The notes below the pieces were generated by a model. The model was not told the DNA's origin. It saw nothing but the letters and a program-made list of their open reading frames with translations, and made no database searches. From JALEFZ01 sp039817415 (GTDB taxonomy: Bacteria > Bacteroidota > Bacteroidia > J057), in assembly GCA_039817415.1 (NCBI GenBank), contig JBCBVV010000035.1, positions 4,952-68,951 of the forward strand: a stretch of DNA of 64,000 bases, given 5' to 3'. Below, piece after piece: positions 51,301-58,911 of this stretch (position 1 is the stretch's first letter; each line of letters starts with the position of its first letter). Position numbers and translations under genes: made by a program.

Positions 51301-51776
51301 AACTTCCCGGTCTGAAGAAGAAATATCTTTTCGCTAAGGACTTTGCTCGTGCCACACCAGAGGAACTTGTAGGGAAGGAAGCCTTTAGGGAAGCTAGTTT
51401 GCTAGAAGCCAACCACTTTGAGTCAGTGTATTTGGAGAATACAGGGGCACTTGATTTCAAGTTACATGAATTACCAGATGAGCTTCAATTCTCCACGATT
51501 AATGCGCTGGAGATAGCGGACCTTGATAAAGACGGACAGGTAGAAGTATTGGTAGGGGGTAATTTCTACGAATGCAACATTGAGATGGGTAGATATGATG
51601 CCAATTTTGGAAACGTCCTTCGCATCAAAGAGGGAGGAATATTCGAGCTTTCCAATTTAGGAAAAGTGAAGTTGGACGGTCAAGTCCGTGAGATTGCGAC
51701 CATTAGCATCAAAGGAAAAAAGACCTATATCATTGCTAAGAACGAAGACTACCTCCAGTTGATCCGTCCTGAATAA
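48390..51776 (+). CDS. Large FG-GAP/VCBS-repeat lipoprotein with ASPIC/UnbV domain (second copy)
   Basis: 1128 residues from the ATG at 48390; the signal peptide ends LVGMNGCKSG with a lipobox Cys. The architecture matches the gene before it: FG-GAP repeats with DFNNDGLVDLYF, DYDRDGDLDMYQ, DFDNDGDLDYAV, then an ASPIC/UnbV domain (VRGYQSSVAPGLHLGVGN; LLIWPDGKYQ), then more repeats (DIDGDGREDFFV, DLDNDGDMDLVL, DLDKDGQVEVLV). The two proteins are clear paralogues from a tandem duplication, diverged enough to have separate roles. Gap between them is 78 bases with no terminator, so they form an operon. Envelope-located, function unknown. Confidence 0.9.
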   Translation: MKSVKIYPLEFARTPFLLLLSIALLVGMNGCKSGNSTVVKQEEEHDSGEAYFELLTSEKTGLDFTNVLEQSPEFNVFNYMYFFNGGGLSAGDFNNDGLVDLYFTSNMGPNKMFLNEGEMSFRDVSEKAGVTGIGGWSSGVSVVDINNDGMLDLYVSQIGDYQTIKGENLLLVCQKIEDGVPVYENQAYQYGLNSAVFGTQVTFFDYDRDGDLDMYQLNHSLHANGTFGQRKVFQGTIHPTSGDKLYQNDNGLFRDVTETAGINSYVIGYGLGVVTGDINQDGWTDIYVGNDFHENDYLYINQKDGTFKEVLTEQIRHTSRFSMGVDIADINNDAQNDIFSLDMLPYDPIIQKASLGEDAYSAFNFKLGYGYNHQFSRNNLQLNNGDGTFTEIGMFAGVHATDWSWAVLMNDFDHDGYKDIFISNGIPRRMNDIDYVNFRSNNDLRWKQNTNNLEEDDLSMVDKMPQIKLPNKFYRNQGDLTFQDLDAFVKNNKESYSNGAVWADFDNDGDLDYAVNNIDDNPFVYENKLTERDSINSFISLTLKGSKDNILGIGARLIVRKGEETLSQEHFLVRGYQSSVAPGLHLGVGNAEEVDDILLIWPDGKYQHLGKDIFNKTTEVSYDASLPDFPFRSLQQARTSSTNFKDVTAAAQLEHMHDENSFVEFNRETLMPHMVSREGPAIAVADIDGDGREDFFVGGAKRKPAAIYYQKRNGTFKEKTPQAILDDAIMEDVDAKWVDVENDGDLDLVVASGGNEFWGTHEALRQRIYVNQGKGKFVSRKDAFGQTFMTASCVSVVDINKDGFMDLFFGGRAVPWKYGEIPQSYLFLNQRNGTYRDVTEEYAPELNKVGLVTEAQWADLDNDGDMDLVLAMEWETIKLFINEDGELKPKSPNNWKGWWNTIKVADFDGDGDLDILAGNTGKNNKLKPDDKNPVKMYVSDFDKNDKTDQLVTYHLNGKEVFFANYAELTQQLPGLKKKYLFAKDFARATPEELVGKEAFREASLLEANHFESVYLENTGALDFKLHELPDELQFSTINALEIADLDKDGQVEVLVGGNFYECNIEMGRYDANFGNVLRIKEGGIFELSNLGKVKLDGQVREIATISIKGKKTYIIAKNEDYLQLIRPE

Positions 51777-51854
51777 ATTGTTTGGGTAGATGGGTGGATA
51801 AAAGAACCTATACATAAATTAGAATTTGTTCATGCATTAATGGCCATTCTTGGC

Positions 51855-51862
51855 TAATTTTG
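51855..51862 (+). promoter_or_regulatory. Possible -7 box upstream of the haloperoxidase-type gene
   Basis: TAATTTTG at 51855-51862 fits TAnnTTTG and would place the transcript start about ten bases before the ATG. The nearest TTTG (51825-51828) is 26 bases upstream, which is long, so the call is weak. Confidence 0.3.
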
Positions 51863-51879
51863 GGGAAGAATTTATGATT

Positions 51880-53211
51880 ATGAAGAAAGTCTTGCTTGCG
51901 ATAAGTCTATTAGGGCTACTGTTTGCCACTGGCTGTAAGAAGGAGCCTGTGGAGAGGAAATCAGATACAGTTTACTTTCACGACGCGATGCAGCAGTTGA
52001 CAGATGTGATTGTCCACGACATCTTTTCTCCTCCTGCTGCCAGCCGTGTCTATGCCTATCCTGCAATTGCTGCCTATGAAGTGATGAGTGCCGTAGATCC
52101 TGAATACCGCTCGATGGCAGGTCAATTGACTGATCTTACGGAGACACCTATGCCTGAGGGGGATATTGACGGACCTCTAGCGGCCTTGAGAGCATTTACT
52201 GAAACTGCGAAAGCCTTTGTATTCTCTGAGGTGGGAATCGACTCTTTTGCCAATGAAATGTATGCTGAAATCAAAGCGACAGATATTTCCTCTGAGAAGT
52301 ATGAGAAGTCTATTGCCTACGGCGAAAAGGTAGCTGCACATATTTTGGCATGGTCTAGTAAAGACAACTATAAAGAAATCCGAGGCTCAAAACATACTGT
52401 TACAGATGGTGATAGTGATTGGAAACCTACTGGTCCTGCTTATATGGAAGCTATAGAGCCGTACTGGAACTCCATCAGACCATTTGTAATTGACTCTGCT
52501 ACTCAGTTTATCCCGGTTAGGCCAACCGCTTATGACATGGAAGAGGGGAGCGATTTCTACGAAGAAGTCATGCAGGTTTACAAGGTCAAAAAGGAGCTGA
52601 CTGATGAGCAGGCCGAGATTGCAGCCTTTTGGGATTGTAATCCCTATGTCATGAATGTAACGGGACACGTGATGTACGCTACCAAAAAGATTACTCCTGG
52701 TGGACATTGGGTAGCGATTACCAAGTTGGTTTCGCGTAAGGCCAAGTTAGATATGGCGGCAACCGTAGAAGCTTATGCGAGAACCTGTGTGGCTTTGGCT
52801 GATGGCTTCATCTCCTGCTGGGATGAGAAATATCGTTCTAACTTGATCCGTCCTGAAACCGTGATTCAGGAGCATATTGATCCTACTTGGCAGCCCTTGC
52901 TACAGACTCCTCCATTTCCTGAGTATACCTCTGGTCATTCGGTAATTTCTACCGCTGCCGCTATGGCTCTGACTGAACTGCTTGGGGATTCTTTTGAGTT
53001 TGTGGACTCAACCGAGACGGTTTATGGACTACCGCCTCGCACCTTTGGATCCTTCATTGAAGCCTCCGAAGAAGCTGCGATTAGCCGTATGTATGGAGGA
53101 ATCCACTACATGCCAGCCATTAGAAATGGACAGGTTCAAGGAAGAAAAGTAGGAAACTTTATCAATGCCAACCTGATTACCAAAGAGAAAAAGGCAGTAT
53201 CAGCCAATTAA
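51880..53211 (+). CDS. Vanadium-dependent haloperoxidase / PAP2-type lipoprotein
   Basis: 443 residues from the ATG at 51880 (MKKVLLAISLLGLLFATGCK, lipobox Cys). The PAP2/vanadium-haloperoxidase active site is complete apart from two changes: Lys317 and Arg324-Pro325 (K-x6-RP, KYRSNLIRP), T-S-G-H at 350-353 (usually PSGH) and SR-x5-H (Arg403, His409). The acid residue four positions after the last His is Ala here, not Asp. The enzyme may oxidise halides with peroxide or act as an acid phosphatase; sequence does not decide. It follows the two FG-GAP genes after 103 bases in the same direction. Lipoprotein location suggests action at the surface or in the periplasm. Confidence 0.88.
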   Translation: MKKVLLAISLLGLLFATGCKKEPVERKSDTVYFHDAMQQLTDVIVHDIFSPPAASRVYAYPAIAAYEVMSAVDPEYRSMAGQLTDLTETPMPEGDIDGPLAALRAFTETAKAFVFSEVGIDSFANEMYAEIKATDISSEKYEKSIAYGEKVAAHILAWSSKDNYKEIRGSKHTVTDGDSDWKPTGPAYMEAIEPYWNSIRPFVIDSATQFIPVRPTAYDMEEGSDFYEEVMQVYKVKKELTDEQAEIAAFWDCNPYVMNVTGHVMYATKKITPGGHWVAITKLVSRKAKLDMAATVEAYARTCVALADGFISCWDEKYRSNLIRPETVIQEHIDPTWQPLLQTPPFPEYTSGHSVISTAAAMALTELLGDSFEFVDSTETVYGLPPRTFGSFIEASEEAAISRMYGGIHYMPAIRNGQVQGRKVGNFINANLITKEKKAVSAN

Positions 53212-53218
53212 GATCCTG

Positions 53219-54115
53219 CTAATGGCAATCGACAGGTTCAAAATGACAGGCAAAAAAGTCTAGATGATCCGGTAATGCCTTAGAAAAATAATTCCAATTG
53301 TGTTCCCCTTCCTTGATCAAATAGGAATGGGGAATTTTCATGTCAAGCATTCGCTCATGTAGCTCTTCATTCACTGGAAAGAAGAAGTCATCTTTTCCGC
53401 AATCAAATTGAAATTTAACCATGGATTTTCTGGCTTGGTAGGCCTCTAATTGGTTGACAACAGAATGGGTTTCCCAATTTTGCTTATGAGTAGATTTTTT
53501 TCCCAATCTTTTGGGTAAATCCCAACTGTTGGGAAAAGGCAAGAGGTTGTGGCCACCTGAAATAGAAGCTGCTGCACTCCACAAATCAGGATGTCTCATA
53601 GCCAGAAAGAAAGCTCCATGTCCTCCCATACTCAAGCCACAAATGGCTCGATTGGCCCGATTAGAAAGGGTGCGATAATGTGTATCTACAAAAGCGGGAA
53701 GGGTATAGGCCATGAAGGACTCGTAACGCATCTTTGGATCTACGGGACTGTCGAGGTACCAACTGGTACTCTCTCCGTCTGGACAAACAAAAATAACCTG
53801 GTATTTATTGGCCATTTCCTCCAATGGAGCATAATCAGCCCAGGAAGTATGATTTCCAAAGGCACCATGCAAAAGGTAAACTACAGGGAAACGTAAGGTA
53901 GAATCAGCATCATATGAACCAGGCTTCACAAAGAAACAGGGTATATCTTTGTCCATTTTTTCATCATAAATGAGAAGATCATCCGATGAGGCTGGGAGAT
54001 TTTGATATTTCTGAATGATATCCGCCCTACTTACCTGAGTATCAGATGTTGAAGGGACTTCTTTGCACCCAAATATGAAAATGGCGACTACCCAAATGAG
54101 ATGAAAAAAGCGCAT
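53219..54115 (-). CDS. Secreted esterase of the alpha/beta-hydrolase (esterase D/Fes-like) family
   Basis: 298 residues from the ATG at 54115, which gives a lipoprotein signal (MRFFHLIWVVAIFIFGCKE). The nucleophile is Ser162 in ICGLSMGGHGAFFLAMRHP; the acid and base are about Asp242/243 (DCGKDDFFFP) and His272 (KEGEHNWNYF). The oxyanion-loop region is VVYLLHGAFGNHTSW. These enzymes hydrolyse esters such as acetyl or feruloyl groups on polysaccharides, or S-formylglutathione. The lipoprotein position suggests a polymer or envelope substrate. Its end lies seven bases from the haloperoxidase gene, convergent, with no room for a terminator. Confidence 0.9.
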   Translation of the reverse strand: MRFFHLIWVVAIFIFGCKEVPSTSDTQVSRADIIQKYQNLPASSDDLLIYDEKMDKDIPCFFVKPGSYDADSTLRFPVVYLLHGAFGNHTSWADYAPLEEMANKYQVIFVCPDGESTSWYLDSPVDPKMRYESFMAYTLPAFVDTHYRTLSNRANRAICGLSMGGHGAFFLAMRHPDLWSAAASISGGHNLLPFPNSWDLPKRLGKKSTHKQNWETHSVVNQLEAYQARKSMVKFQFDCGKDDFFFPVNEELHERMLDMKIPHSYLIKEGEHNWNYFSKALPDHLDFFACHFEPVDCH

Positions 54116-54172
54116 AGCAAGCAATCCTAATGGTTTGGCTTAAATCTAAATATTTCAGTACACAAAGAAAAA

Positions 54173-54198
54173 GGGTAAGTAACCATAGCTACTTACCC
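54173..54198 (-). terminator. Rho-independent terminator after the plug-like lipoprotein gene
   Basis: GGGTAAGTA / TACTTACCC hairpin; on the minus strand a TTTTTCTTT run follows. Confidence 0.8.
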
Positions 54199-54218
54199 CA
54201 TTTCATATAATTAATAGC

Positions 54219-54674
54219 TTAATTGTCCTTTGTGCGAATGATGATAACACCATTCGAGCCAGCTACTCCGTACAAGCTCAAATCAGATGGATCTTTGAGG
54301 ACGGTTACTTTCGCAATGTCATTGGGATTTACGGCAGTGGAAACGGCATCATATCCTCTTCCAACTCTCACACCATCTATGATAAACAAGGGCCTGGTAT
54401 CAGAGGTGAAGGAAGTTTGCATGCCCACAATCATTACTTCATTTCCCATCATACGTATGCCTGGAACACGTTGGAAATACTGCTTCAAACTGATAAATCC
54501 CTGTTGGCTACCAATGGATTTACCCGTAGAGTTTGAGTTCTTTTTCTTTTCCTTGATATATCCCAAGTCTACTACTTCCTCATTTGGGTCAGCTGAGGCT
54601 ACAGATTGGGTGGTTTTGCATGAAAACAGCAAAGAAAGGGCTATAAGCGAGCTTAATAGAAGTCGTAGTGTCAT
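54219..54674 (-). CDS. Orphan TonB-receptor plug-like lipoprotein
   Basis: 151 residues: lipoprotein signal (MTLRLLLSSLIALSLLFSC), a Lys/Ser/Asn-rich linker (about 40-60), and a single plug domain. The plug shows the SusC-type marks PLFIIDGVRVGRGYDA, NPNDIAKVTVLKDPSDLSLY and VAGSNGVIIIRTK. There is no barrel, so it cannot be a transporter. A lipid-anchored free plug could compete for TonB, seal a partner barrel or act as a decoy or sensor. Single gene with its own terminator. Similar stand-alone plug lipoproteins occur in Bacteroidota; their role is not known to me. Confidence 0.75.
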   Translation of the reverse strand: MTLRLLLSSLIALSLLFSCKTTQSVASADPNEEVVDLGYIKEKKKNSNSTGKSIGSQQGFISLKQYFQRVPGIRMMGNEVMIVGMQTSFTSDTRPLFIIDGVRVGRGYDAVSTAVNPNDIAKVTVLKDPSDLSLYGVAGSNGVIIIRTKDN

Positions 54675-54881
54675 GTTCGATTGCTTAAATGGTAATATAA
54701 TACAAAATACGGCTTGAAATACTGATTCACAATGTCATAGATCATTAAGCAATTCAAACGCATACACTATTTGGCGTATTAGATGTTTTAGACAATTATT
54801 TCTCCCTCAATTATTTGGCCTTCCCTTTTACATAATTAGAAAATCTGTTTATGTTAGGACGTATTGTAGAATATTATCCCC

Positions 54882-57314
54882 ATGAAGAATATTCATCTGC
54901 CCCTGTTGATGCTTCTGTTGGTCTTGCCCTCCATGAAGTTATGGTCTCAATATGGTCGTCAAACTGATTTACTTTCTCAAGCATTTTTTATTCAAAATAC
55001 CAAGGAAGACTTTCTTGCGTGGATGGAAAATGACCTGGACTCACTTTATGATGCCAACAATCAACTCTTCTTCTATGGGGAATTTGATGGAACGCTCGCC
55101 TTCATAAACGATCCTTTTGGATTTGAAGGTGAAGTAGATATTCGACCGATGAGAGCACTTGCACATGCGATCAGAAGAATGACCGATATCAAAGAGGCCA
55201 TTCCTCGTGAATTTTATCCTCTCCTTAGAAAAGTGCGTGATATTAGGCCAGAGTATGTGTTCCCTGCATCATATGACGAGTTTATTTCAAATCCTGCCAT
55301 TATCCTAGAGGCTGGAGCGACTGAGCCATTTCTGATGATGCTGGAGGAAAAATCAGTAAGGGCATTAGAGGAGATTATTTTTGAATGGGAATCGGTAGAA
55401 CCTCCCTTTGAGTACGTCGGGTTAATGACGGCAGGAGATGATCATGAAGGGACTAAGTCAGATGGACCACCTCCGCCCCCAGCTGGGGTCATTCCACCTT
55501 CAGAGAAGGGAGGCTTGGGTGATTTACTTAGCTCTGTTAGTGGACTCGCTACGCCAACAGCTATCATTGATGCCACAGCCCAGTTTTTGGTGGAAAGAAC
55601 CAAAGAAGAGCTAGTGATTGCCTTCTTTGACAAATTCCAGAACAGGATTGATTCTATTGTTGAGTTGAGATATTTATTCTCTAATACCTATTCTTTGTTA
55701 CGTCATAGGGATGTATTCCAAATACCTTCTTTAGGAGAGGGGTGGAAGTATGCTTTTGAAAAAGATTTACGTGAAATACCTCTTTCCTTTAACAGAATGA
55801 TAGATGAGACAGGAGAATATGCCTTTCTTTCAGATCAAACTGCCTACAAGCTATTTCAGCTATCATACCAATTGGTAAGTAAAGAAGAGCGATCCGTCAG
55901 TCAGCTTATCGGCTTATTAAGCGCAAGTAACTTGTCTTCCTCAAGTACCTATTTAGATAGCACCTTTGCGACCCTGAAAAGCGTTACAAACGACCTAGCC
56001 TATTTTGACGATTACAAAGGTTTTGTGAGGCGTTCTCAAAAGCTAAACGATACAGGTAAGGAGTATATGGTTGCCCTTCAGTATCAGAAAAATCAATCTT
56101 TTTATACAGAATTGATCTTTCCAAGTGGTTTCCCTCAAAATCAAACAGAACTACAACAAGATGTAACGGCTTACTTTAATAGTGAGGTGAGGGTGTGCGA
56201 CATGATGGGGAATGTACAAGAGTTGATAGAGTCCTTTCAGGATCACAAGGGAGATCAATTAGAAGGTGTTGCCAAGGAGGATCAACAGAAAAAACTAAAG
56301 GAGATCATTCCGCAGAAAACAGAAGAGGCCAATTCTTTACTCAAAAAGCTCTTAAAAGCGGCCTTTATGCTTCGCTATTGGTTTGATGAACCCGCCTTTT
56401 ACAACAATAAGTATTACCTACAGGCCTTAGAACTGCTACAAGTATCCAATGATTTTGTGGATGCGATGTATGGGGAAGATCCTGCTCAGATTTTTGTGTC
56501 TAGTTTAAAAGCTATTGATCCTATTTTAAGATTAGCTGAAGAACATCAATTCAGGCGTGTTGCGAAGCTAAATCAGCAATTACAAGGGACGGGAGATCAG
56601 GAAATCAAAAAAGTAATCAAAGCCAGGATTGAGAACAATGTGAGCCGCTTGAACCAAATCAGGACCGTCTCCAATTATATGGGATATTATGGCGGCTTCT
56701 GTCTAGATGTTATGAATTCCAATTCTAGTCAAGCGATCAAAGTAGCCTTATATAGGTATGCGTTACCAGCCGGTTCCTACAAATTGAAACGCGAATCTAC
56801 ACGGGCTGTGGAACTGGGGGCCTTTCCTGGTTTGTATGCAGCAGGGGAAATACTGCGCGATTCTCTAGGGACGGGTTTTCAGTTGGTTAATGGGGTAACT
56901 GCACCCATTGGCTTGAGCATAACTGGTGCCATTGGTTCCAAAGAAGAAATAGGAGAAGGAGGATATGCCTACGTATTGGGAAAAAATAGGGTCATGACCA
57001 AAAGACTGACAGGCTGGACCTACGGTATTTTTATTCCTATCATAGATATTGGCGCACCTTTTAGTTATCGCTGGACCCAAGGCAATGCTGGAGGTTTACC
57101 GGAGGAAATTACCTGGCGTCAAGTTTTTTCGCCAGGAGCTTATGCAATTTTAGGCATGAAAAATAACCCTATTACTTTTTCTTTGGGTGTACAATATTCC
57201 CCTCAGCTAAGGTCTATTTCAGAAGCTGGTAATGAGGTAGAGCTAAGTGACGCCTTCCGAATAGGGGGAGGAATAAATGTTGATATTCCTATTTTTCGCT
57301 TTTTCTCTAAATAA
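54882..57314 (+). CDS. Large exported protein of unknown function with C-terminal beta region
   Basis: 810 residues with a signal peptide (MKNIHLPLLMLLLVLPSMKLWS). Residues about 25-170 are mixed helical, then a proline/glycine linker (PPPPPAGVIPPSEKGGLG) near 195-215, a long helical middle (about 225-640, for example IKAVIEN-like segments and many Leu/Lys/Glu heptads), and a C-terminal part (from about 650) of amphipathic beta strands with Gly/aromatic turns (LYAAGEILRDSLGTGFQLV; GWTYGIFIPIIDIGAPFSY), which looks like a small outer-membrane barrel. I do not recognise a family. The gene stands alone in its direction, with 207 bases before it. A helical domain linked to a barrel could be an outer-membrane assembly or surface protein. 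Confidence 0.7.
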   Translation: MKNIHLPLLMLLLVLPSMKLWSQYGRQTDLLSQAFFIQNTKEDFLAWMENDLDSLYDANNQLFFYGEFDGTLAFINDPFGFEGEVDIRPMRALAHAIRRMTDIKEAIPREFYPLLRKVRDIRPEYVFPASYDEFISNPAIILEAGATEPFLMMLEEKSVRALEEIIFEWESVEPPFEYVGLMTAGDDHEGTKSDGPPPPPAGVIPPSEKGGLGDLLSSVSGLATPTAIIDATAQFLVERTKEELVIAFFDKFQNRIDSIVELRYLFSNTYSLLRHRDVFQIPSLGEGWKYAFEKDLREIPLSFNRMIDETGEYAFLSDQTAYKLFQLSYQLVSKEERSVSQLIGLLSASNLSSSSTYLDSTFATLKSVTNDLAYFDDYKGFVRRSQKLNDTGKEYMVALQYQKNQSFYTELIFPSGFPQNQTELQQDVTAYFNSEVRVCDMMGNVQELIESFQDHKGDQLEGVAKEDQQKKLKEIIPQKTEEANSLLKKLLKAAFMLRYWFDEPAFYNNKYYLQALELLQVSNDFVDAMYGEDPAQIFVSSLKAIDPILRLAEEHQFRRVAKLNQQLQGTGDQEIKKVIKARIENNVSRLNQIRTVSNYMGYYGGFCLDVMNSNSSQAIKVALYRYALPAGSYKLKRESTRAVELGAFPGLYAAGEILRDSLGTGFQLVNGVTAPIGLSITGAIGSKEEIGEGGYAYVLGKNRVMTKRLTGWTYGIFIPIIDIGAPFSYRWTQGNAGGLPEEITWRQVFSPGAYAILGMKNNPITFSLGVQYSPQLRSISEAGNEVELSDAFRIGGGINVDIPIFRFFSK

Positions 57315-57417
57315 GAAAAGACCGCTTCCTCAATCTCTTCTGCCAGAGAATAATTCCACATAGGAGAAAATATGATGGCTTCATTATTTGAAGGTAAATG
57401 ATTTTACCCTCATTCTC

Positions 57418-58911
57418 ATGAAGCATATTTTCCCCTTCTGTGCCTTGCTATTTTCCTTTCTCTGGGCCAACAATTTACAGGTCTCGAACATATCTTTAGG
57501 TAACCTGAATTCCTCTTCAGGTTTCGTCATGGTTGAATTTGATATTCGCTGGGAGAACTCCTGGCGTATCTCAACAGGCCCCGCCAATTGGGATGCGGCC
57601 TGGGTATTCATCAAGTTTAGTAAAAACAGTGGTGCATGGGAACATGCTAGCCTGAATTATGTGGATGGTACAGCAGCCAATGATGGCCACATCCAAGCTG
57701 CTGGTGCCACCTTAACAACCCCTGCCGATGGCAAAGGTATTTTCGTCTATCGAGATGCTGTAGGGAATGGTTCCTTCTCTGCAGCGGACATCCAACTTCG
57801 ATGGAATTATGCCTTGGATGGAGTGAACCTCGCTGATCTACTCGATATTCAGGTACATGCAGTAGAAATGGTTTATGTTCCCCAAGGTGCTTTTTCTGTA
57901 GGGGATGGTTCCTCTTCCAGTGCATTTTACGCCTATCCTTCTACCACCGATCCCTACGCCATTTCATCTGAAAATGCCATAACAGTTGGGACCAACACGG
58001 GGGATTTGAATTACGCCTCTAATTTCTTCTCTACCCACGGAGATCAGTTGGGACCGATCCCAAATGCATTTCCCAAGGGGTTTGGTGCATTTTACTGTAT
58101 GAAGTATGAAGCTACACATGATCAGTGGGTTGCCTTTTTCAATACACTGGATGCCACCCAAAAAAGCCTGCATGACTTAACCGATATTGATCACAAAAAT
58201 ACCAATGCCGTAGTTCAAAGGAATACGGTCTTGTGGTCAGGGACGGGTGATGCAACAACAGCCACCCCTGATCGACCTGTAGGATATATGCATCCTCGGG
58301 ATGCCTTGGCTTATCTCGATTGGGCAGCGCTTCGGCCCATGACCGAATTTGAGTTCGAAAAGGCTTGTAGAGGCCCACAAACCCCAGTTTCAGGTGAATT
58401 CGCTTGGGGAAATGCAAACCTTGGAAATGACTTCTTTGCCATTTTTGACGACGGCCTCCCAACGGAGAATGTATTTGATTTTACGCCTGGAGATGGAAAT
58501 GCCAATTGGGCGTTGGTGAGTACGTGGGGCGATGGACCCCTCAGAGCTGGGATTTTCGCAGCTTCAGTAAGCACCAAGAATCGAGTAGAAACGGGTGCAA
58601 CTTATTATGGGATCATGGAAATGTCAGGAAACCTGGAGGAGTTTGTCATTACGCCAGGACGTCCTGAAGGTAGGGCATTTACAGGAAACCATGGAGATGG
58701 ACTCCTCGCTGCCAATGGAGCTGCCAATGAAAGCAGTTGGCCAGCTCAAACGGGTTGGGCAGGAAATGGTCATCGTGGAGGGAGTTACAAAAGCACAAAT
58801 GCCCTTTTCTTTACCATGAGTGGGCGGTTCTTTCCAGCAAGAGCTTCATTTACGAGCTCTGCCCTGAACAGTCCAGAATGGGGAGTAAGAGGAATAAGAA
58901 CAGCGCCATGA
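57418..58911 (+). CDS. Exported SUMF1/FGE-like domain protein lacking the catalytic Cys pair
   Basis: 497 residues from the ATG at 57418 (MKHIFPFCALLFSFLWA signal peptide). Residues about 20-155 form a beta-rich N-terminal domain (NLQVSNISLGNLNSSSGFVM), then from about 160 an FGE-sulfatase (SUMF1) domain of C-type-lectin-like fold: VEMVYVPQGAFSVGDGSS, YCMKYEATHDQWVAFFNTL, RPMTEFEFEKACRGPQ, MEMSGNLEEFVITPG and HRGGSYKSTNALFFT. In active formylglycine-generating enzymes the C-terminal part has two Cys; here RGGSYKSTNALFF has none, so it is probably a binding or structural protein (GldJ/GldK-like) rather than an enzyme. The stop codon overlaps the next start (ATGA), so the two genes are translationally coupled. 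Confidence 0.85.
   Translation: MKHIFPFCALLFSFLWANNLQVSNISLGNLNSSSGFVMVEFDIRWENSWRISTGPANWDAAWVFIKFSKNSGAWEHASLNYVDGTAANDGHIQAAGATLTTPADGKGIFVYRDAVGNGSFSAADIQLRWNYALDGVNLADLLDIQVHAVEMVYVPQGAFSVGDGSSSSAFYAYPSTTDPYAISSENAITVGTNTGDLNYASNFFSTHGDQLGPIPNAFPKGFGAFYCMKYEATHDQWVAFFNTLDATQKSLHDLTDIDHKNTNAVVQRNTVLWSGTGDATTATPDRPVGYMHPRDALAYLDWAALRPMTEFEFEKACRGPQTPVSGEFAWGNANLGNDFFAIFDDGLPTENVFDFTPGDGNANWALVSTWGDGPLRAGIFAASVSTKNRVETGATYYGIMEMSGNLEEFVITPGRPEGRAFTGNHGDGLLAANGAANESSWPAQTGWAGNGHRGGSYKSTNALFFTMSGRFFPARASFTSSALNSPEWGVRGIRTAP

Noticed and set aside
39662..53211. A classical polysaccharide utilisation locus
   Set aside because: No glycoside hydrolase, polysaccharide lyase or SusR/HTCS regulator is present in the unit, so polysaccharide use cannot be claimed.
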